Origin: Prochlorococcus sp. AG-402-A04
GTDB lineage: Bacteria > Cyanobacteriota > Cyanobacteriia > PCC-6307 > Cyanobiaceae
NCBI GenBank assembly: GCA_003278045.1
Contig: QCHG01000002.1
Span: 58,331 to 122,330 of the forward strand
Direction: 5' to 3'
DNA length: 64,000 nt
Below are positions 59,895-64,000 of the stretch, piece after piece (within the stretch, counting starts at the first letter, position 1; each line of letters starts with the position of its first letter). The notes beneath the pieces were generated by a model, which worked only from the letters and a program-made list of their open reading frames with translations, searched no databases and was not told the DNA's origin. Position numbers and translations under genes: made by a program.

Positions 59895-59932
59895 TCGTTT
59901 AGACATTTTTCATTGAGAAGGCAGTCATAGGC

Positions 59933-59957
59933 AAAAAAAGTCACCCAGAAGGTGACT
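59933..59957 (-). terminator. Intrinsic terminator of tRNA-Asn
   Basis: The stem arms AGTCACC (59939-59945) and GGTGACT (59951-59957) are separated by a 5-base loop. On the minus strand they are followed by seven Ts. It lies 26 bases after the tRNA 3' end. Confidence 0.85.
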
Positions 59958-59983
59958 TTGCATGACTTTTCGAGACTTTAAAA

Positions 59984-60055
<72 letters not shown>

Positions 60056-60110
60056 ATATAAAATGAATTTAGCTCTTTAAAGTACCTTATGACAAGTAAA
60101 AGAGTTAATT

Positions 60111-60779
60111 TTATTGAAATTTTGATGGTTCTTGCCAGCCAGATAAAGAACCATTTTTCAACTCTGCTACTGCATCAGCATAAGTTAATTCTTCATAACG
60201 ATGAGTAATCCATAAAGCTGATAAAGGTTTTTTACGATCACTTGTAAGATTTTTAATAGTTTTTAAAACTTTTAATTGGCTGGTTTGATCAAGTAACGCT
60301 GTAGGCTCGTCTAAAAGAATAAAATTTCTATTACTAATCAGTGCGCATGCAATAGTTAAGCGTTGTTTTTGTCCACCGCTCAAAGTATGAACTGGCCTTT
60401 TTTCAAAACCAGTCATTCCAACCTGATCAAGCACATATTCAATTTTATTATTAATTTCATTTTGACTTATATTCTGATTAATATTAATCAGAAGTTCACT
60501 CCTACAATTTGGCATCAATATTTGATGATCAGGGTTTTGAAACACCATGCCAATATTTGCATTAGAGTCAATGACGCCATTTTTGGGTTTGATTATTCCA
60601 TTAATTAATTTTAAAAGAGTACTTTTTCCACTCCCGTTTTTACCTACGACCATCCAAAATCCAGGTTTTTTTATTGAGAAGTTACATTTAAAAATTAAAT
60701 TTTCTTTTTCTCCAAGATATGAAAAAGAAACATCTTTGAATTTAATATGAGGTATTTCATTGTCAAGGGAATCTCGCAT
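60111..60779 (-). CDS. ABC transporter ATP-binding protein, ECF/cobalt type
   Basis: About 222 residues from ATG 60779; a TTG at 60791 would overlap the upstream stop by 3 bases. Walker A is GKNGSGKSTLLKL, the Q-loop is MVFQNPDHQI, the signature LSGGQKQRL, Walker B FILLDEPTALLD and the switch His in ITHRYEEL. The QNPDHQI form is typical of energy-coupling-factor (CbiO/EcfA) ATPases for vitamins or metals. No partner membrane gene is in the window, so the substrate is unknown. It follows the UPF0367 gene by 8 bases. Confidence 0.87.
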   Translation of the reverse strand: MRDSLDNEIPHIKFKDVSFSYLGEKENLIFKCNFSIKKPGFWMVVGKNGSGKSTLLKLINGIIKPKNGVIDSNANIGMVFQNPDHQILMPNCRSELLININQNISQNEINNKIEYVLDQVGMTGFEKRPVHTLSGGQKQRLTIACALISNRNFILLDEPTALLDQTSQLKVLKTIKNLTSDRKKPLSALWITHRYEELTYADAVAELKNGSLSGWQEPSKFQ

Positions 60780-60787
60780 TAATTCTA

Positions 60788-61066
60788 TCAATCTATGTTG
60801 AGAGAAAATCCTGGCCTTTTAGCTCCTCCTGCAACTGATGATTTTTCATATATCTGGACAGAAATGATTTCTTTAGCTCTTACAGCAATTAATTTATCTT
60901 GCACTTTGTCACACCTTAATTCGATCAAGTTTGAGGATTCTAAAGTTTCATTCATAGAACTTTTTATTTCATCATAAATTCGTTTAACATCATCAAATTC
61001 TTTCTTCTGAATTGAAAGTGGAAAAGGTGAATATCTCAGACTTAGTTCTAACGAATACATAATCAT
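60788..61066 (-). CDS. UPF0367-family cyanobacterial protein
   Basis: A 92-residue protein. After MIMYSLELSLRYSPFPLSIQ come KKEFDDVKRIYDEI, LIELRCDKVQDKLIAV, EIISVQIYEKSSVAGGAKRPGF, which fits the cyanobacteria-specific UPF0367 family of unknown function (recalled). An AGGAAG lies 8 bases before the ATG at 61066, favouring it over the ATG at 61060. It is upstream of and likely coupled to the ABC ATPase gene. Confidence 0.85.
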   Translation of the reverse strand: MIMYSLELSLRYSPFPLSIQKKEFDDVKRIYDEIKSSMNETLESSNLIELRCDKVQDKLIAVRAKEIISVQIYEKSSVAGGAKRPGFSLNID

Positions 61067-61213
61067 AATAAAAACTTCCTTTTATATTACTAAATATTTT
61101 TTCTCAGGAAGTTATTTAAATTAAATTCTTTTGAGAAAATTACATAAAAGATCTTTAAATACAATTATTATGAATATTAGGAGAATTTAATTTGCATTTT
61201 AAAAAATAATTGC

Positions 61214-62182
61214 ATGGAAATAGCAAATGATATAACTTCACTAGTTGGAAATACCCCATTAGTTAAATTAAATCGAATCAAAAAGTATTTTGATTGTTAT
61301 CCAGAAATAATAGCCAAACTAGAAAGTTTCAATCCATCAGCGTCCGTTAAGGATCGGATCGCTTATTCAATGTTATGTAAAGCTGAAGAAGAAGGATTGA
61401 TAACGCCAGATAAAACAACGTTAATTGAAGCAACTAGTGGGAATACTGGCATTGCATTAGCAATGGTTGCTGCAGCAAAAGGTTATAAATTGATATTAAC
61501 TATGCCGGATACGATGAGTATCGAGAGAAGGGCAATGTTGAGAGCATATGGAGCTGAATTACAGCTAACACCAGGAAAAGACGGAATGAAAGGAGCTTTA
61601 GATTTAGCTAATGAGTTGTCTTCAACCATTAAAAATAGCTATCAATTTAATCAGTTTGAAAACTTTGCCAATCCGGATATTCATGAAAGAACGACGGCTC
61701 AAGAAATATGGTCCCAATCCAATAACAATTTAGATGGACTAGTTACAGGAGTAGGCACAGGAGGAACAATCACTGGTTGTGCACGTTTTTTGAAAAAAGT
61801 TAATCCAAATTGTAAAATTTATGCCGTAGAGCCCAAAAAAAGTGCTGTGATTTCCGGAGAAAAAGCAGGATCTCATTCGATTCAAGGAATTGGCGCGGGT
61901 TTCGTACCAAAAGTTCTTAATACTAAATTAATTGATGAAATTATAAAAATAGATGACGATGAAGCATTTTATTATGGGCGTTTATTAGCTAGATTGGAAG
62001 GGCTTTTATCTGGCATCAGCAGCGGAGCAGCTTTAGCAGCAACTATAAAAATCGGCAAAAGAAAAGAACTAGTGAATAAAAGATTGATAGTTATTCTTCC
62101 AAGTTTTGGAGAAAGATATTTATCAACAGCAATGTTTGAATCTAATACTTCAATTCAAGCCAGAAAAGATGGTTATCTTTAA
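61214..62182 (+). CDS. cysK: Cysteine synthase (O-acetylserine sulfhydrylase)
   Basis: A 322-residue PLP enzyme. The PLP lysine lies in NPSASVKDRIAYSM (near residue 46), the substrate loop is EATSGNTGIALAM (near residue 74) and the phosphate loop is GVGTGGTITG (near residue 181). IQGIGAGFVPKVL and GISSGAALAA follow. It makes cysteine from O-acetylserine and sulfide. It is followed by a J-domain gene starting 16 bases after its stop. Confidence 0.95.
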   Translation: MEIANDITSLVGNTPLVKLNRIKKYFDCYPEIIAKLESFNPSASVKDRIAYSMLCKAEEEGLITPDKTTLIEATSGNTGIALAMVAAAKGYKLILTMPDTMSIERRAMLRAYGAELQLTPGKDGMKGALDLANELSSTIKNSYQFNQFENFANPDIHERTTAQEIWSQSNNNLDGLVTGVGTGGTITGCARFLKKVNPNCKIYAVEPKKSAVISGEKAGSHSIQGIGAGFVPKVLNTKLIDEIIKIDDDEAFYYGRLLARLEGLLSGISSGAALAATIKIGKRKELVNKRLIVILPSFGERYLSTAMFESNTSIQARKDGYL

Positions 62183-62198
62183 TGCACAATTTATAAAA

Positions 62199-62876
62199 AT
62201 GGAAAAAAATTTATATGAAGAATTAGGTCTCAAACAAAATGCAACCAGAAGTGAAATTAAATCTTCATATCGCTCTTTAGTTAAGCAACATCATCCAGAT
62301 GCAGGCGGCAAGAAAGAACGATTTCTTGCAATACAAAATGCCTGGGAAACTCTAAATGACCCTATCAAAAAGAAACAATACGATAGCAGTTTTTCCTTTT
62401 CCAGCTCATCATTTAATTCATTAAATGAAAATTGGGAAGAGAAATTTAATTCAAAAAAACATAATTCTTCAATTAAGGACAAAGAAGTTGAAACATGGAT
62501 TAAAGAAATTTATAGTCCGATAAATAGATTAATTAGTCAAATCATTAAACCTTTGAATAACGAAATAAAAGAACTATCCGCGGATCCATATGATGACGAA
62601 CTAATGGAAAATTTTTGCAGTTATATTATGCTTTCACAAAAGAAAATAGAAAAAGTTGAAAAAATTTATAACAAAAAAATAGTTCCAAAGTCTATTTCAG
62701 CTTTAGGCCTCGATCTATATCATTGTTTTTCACAAGTTAAAGATGCGCTATCAGAATTTGATAGATATACACAAGGATACGTAGATAATTACTTATTTGA
62801 TGGCAAAGAAATGATCAAAGAAGCTAAAAGAATACAATCAAAGATGTCTATAGAGAAAAAAAATAAAAACTTTTAG
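62199..62876 (+). CDS. J-domain (DnaJ-like) protein
   Basis: I start it at ATG 62199 (225 residues) because MEKNLYEELGLKQNATRSEIK is the canonical J-domain opening; the frame is open further upstream inside cysK. The HPD motif lies in KQHHPDAGGKKERF (near residue 30), and AIQNAWETLNDPIKKKQYD completes the domain (residues 1-65). The remaining 160 residues are helical with no zinc finger, so it is a type III J-protein that would stimulate a DnaK. It converges on ndhO. Confidence 0.9.
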   Translation: MEKNLYEELGLKQNATRSEIKSSYRSLVKQHHPDAGGKKERFLAIQNAWETLNDPIKKKQYDSSFSFSSSSFNSLNENWEEKFNSKKHNSSIKDKEVETWIKEIYSPINRLISQIIKPLNNEIKELSADPYDDELMENFCSYIMLSQKKIEKVEKIYNKKIVPKSISALGLDLYHCFSQVKDALSEFDRYTQGYVDNYLFDGKEMIKEAKRIQSKMSIEKKNKNF

Positions 62877-62887
62877 ATATATAAATT

Positions 62888-63124
62888 TTATTGAGTATAT
62901 TCTTTAAGTTGATCTAATTTCAACCAAACATCTGGAACAGGTCTGCGCCATCGAACCTGAGCATATTCGTCTTTGACTGAAAGAATCTCTCCAGGGCCTT
63001 CAAAGACATAATTAGGTAGATCAACATCACTGGCTAGCGCTTCGATACTTTTTATATAATTTTCTCTATCGACAAAAACTAAGCTTCCTTTCTTGAGAGG
63101 TTTCTTTGGAATAGAATCTGTCAT
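62888..63124 (-). CDS. ndhO: NDH-1 subunit O
   Basis: A 78-residue subunit of the oxygenic-type NDH-1. LKKGSLVFVDRENY near residue 10, the middle LPNYVFEGPGEILSVKDEYAQVRWRRPVPDVWLKLDQL and the size match NdhO. It sits on the peripheral arm and is reported to modulate complex stability and cyclic flow in cyanobacteria. It is divergent from the epimerase, with about 136 bases between the starts. Confidence 0.93.
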   Translation of the reverse strand: MTDSIPKKPLKKGSLVFVDRENYIKSIEALASDVDLPNYVFEGPGEILSVKDEYAQVRWRRPVPDVWLKLDQLKEYTQ

Positions 63125-63260
63125 AATAAATTCAAGAAAGTTATTTGAAATTTATTATACAAAAACTTGTTTGAAAACTATTGAAAAAAATTTATACCGG
63201 AATAATAATTACAAACTTCTAAAAAATTTAATAGCCTTAAACGATAAACATTTATAAGAT

Positions 63261-64000
63261 ATGCGTCTTTTACTACTTGGCTGCACTGGATTTGTTGGTA
63301 AAGAATTAGTACCATCACTACTCAACGAAAATCACGAAATATACATTGTAAGTAGAAAACCCATTAGTAAATTAAAGCTTGATTTAGATTTCAATAAGTT
63401 TAAATTTTTTCAAATAGATTTATCAAAAGAAAAAAACTGGAATGACGAAAATCTTCTAAATATTTTAAAAGAAACAGATGGAATTATTAACTTGATGGGA
63501 GAACCCATAGCAGAAAAAAAATGGACTTCTGAACAAAAACAGGAGATTGAAAATAGTCGTATTAACACCACGCAATTTATGATGAAGACCCTTAAAAATT
63601 TAAAAATAAACCCAAAAGTCATTATAAATGGATCAGCTATAGGTTATTACGGTACAAGTTTGTCTAGTGAATTCACTGAAAATAGTCCTGAAGGAAAAGA
63701 CTTTTTATCTAATCTTTGCAAAAAATGGGAAGCGGTCGCCGCTGAAAAACCATTTTTCTCAAGGTTAGTTATTTTTAGAATTGGAATTGTTCTAGAAAAA
63801 GACGGAGGAGCATTAGGAAAAATGCTCCCTATTTTTAAAGTTGGATTAGGTGGACCAATTGGAGATGGTAAGCAATGGATGAGTTGGATTCATAGAACTG
63901 ATTTATGTGCATTAATTATTCAAGCATTAGTTGATAAAAAGTATTCTGGAGTATTTAATGCTGTTGCACCAAATCCAGTATTAATGAGAGAATTTTCTCA
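63261..64000 (+). CDS. TIGR01777-family NAD-dependent epimerase (partial, runs off the right edge)
   Basis: The frame is open from ATG 63261 to the end, about 246 residues visible. The Rossmann motif is LLGCTGFVGKELVPSLL (residues 5-21). NLMGEPIAEKKWTSEQKQEI, INGSAIGYYG and SRLVIFRIGIVLEKDGGALGKMLPIFKVGLGGPIGDGKQWMSWIH are the TIGR01777/SulA-like signature. The biochemical role is unclear; the plant homologue GIANT CHLOROPLAST affects plastid division. The C-terminus lies outside the window. Confidence 0.9.
   Translation, partial: MRLLLLGCTGFVGKELVPSLLNENHEIYIVSRKPISKLKLDLDFNKFKFFQIDLSKEKNWNDENLLNILKETDGIINLMGEPIAEKKWTSEQKQEIENSRINTTQFMMKTLKNLKINPKVIINGSAIGYYGTSLSSEFTENSPEGKDFLSNLCKKWEAVAAEKPFFSRLVIFRIGIVLEKDGGALGKMLPIFKVGLGGPIGDGKQWMSWIHRTDLCALIIQALVDKKYSGVFNAVAPNPVLMREFS

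Larger units (their letters stand above)
59019..59980. mobile_element. Miniature integrative element at tRNA-Asn
   Basis: The interval is bounded by the two tRNA-Asn 3'-end copies, 975 bases apart. It has two ORFs in opposite directions (59115-59432 minus, 59594-59776 plus) and no recombinase. Five direct copies of GACGAATA lie near its ends (59093, 59105; 59821, 59841, 59853), with a near-copy inverted at 59892. Inverted repeats sharing ATGTCAT lie outside them on each side. Prochlorococcus is known to carry tRNA-inserted elements (tycheposons) and phage satellites. This would be a very small, non-autonomous or decayed example; that identification is inference. Confidence 0.6.

Overview
The window is a strongly AT-rich, very gene-dense chromosomal segment of a high-light-type Prochlorococcus (marine picocyanobacterium). 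This rests on gene content: NDH-1 subunits including the photosynthetic-type NdhM and NdhO, Ycf3, Ycf34, RpaA, RpaB, RbcR, ChlM, phytoene synthase and desaturase, phylloquinone synthesis genes, tiny intergenic gaps and frequent TTG starts. The strain cannot be named from sequence alone. Both window edges cut genes: a RelA/SpoT homologue on the left and a TIGR01777-type epimerase on the right.

Layout. 1-6120: spoT end, DUF2062 protein, mnmE, nadC, a broken argS and hisC. 6117-9743: a minus-strand operon prfB (with a +1 frameshift site) - DUF3285 - ybeY - dgkA - trpG - MBL-fold protein. 9820-11003: glutaredoxin and glutathione synthetase. 10996-16044: a phylloquinone block (menF, then menA-menC-menE, then a DHNA-CoA-type thioesterase). 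16054-25647: ndhH, rsmH, cysteine desulfurase, a NarL-type regulator, chlM, purE, cysC, SUI1, trpB, rhodanese and a large Asn/Lys-rich lipid- or envelope-type unknown. 25772-33798: gltA, ndhA-I-G-E, nadK, CYTH protein, a small LuxR regulator, metF and a sugar nucleotidyltransferase. 33845-43736: scpA, ndhD, ndhF, a Z-ISO/NnrU-like protein, rbcR, DUF3172, ndhM, pds and crtB. 43737-57907: RRM protein, cca, ycf34, tsaB, the lipid operon rpaB-plsX-fabH-fabD-plsC, radA, ycf3, a copper ATPase, tmk, holB and rpaA. 61214-64000: cysK, a J-domain protein, ndhO and the epimerase.

The only clearly accessory stretch is 57908-59983, a gene-poor region between rpaA and tRNA-Asn. A second copy of the tRNA-Asn 3' end plus its terminator lies 975 bp from the intact gene. 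Between the two copies sits a miniature island with no integrase, five direct copies of an 8-bp motif clustered near both ends, inverted repeats sharing a 7-mer at both ends, a 105-residue membrane-type ORF and a 60-residue ORF ending in a CP12-like Cys/Pro/Cys/Tyr pattern. I read this as a non-autonomous or decayed integrative element at a tRNA gene and regard it as the most interesting object here.

The other major anomaly is argS. About 100 central codons expected in the family are absent and the two halves are out of frame, at a poly-A junction that looks like recombination between short direct repeats. As arginyl-tRNA synthetase is normally essential, this is either a sequencing, amplification or assembly artefact or a remarkable lesion.
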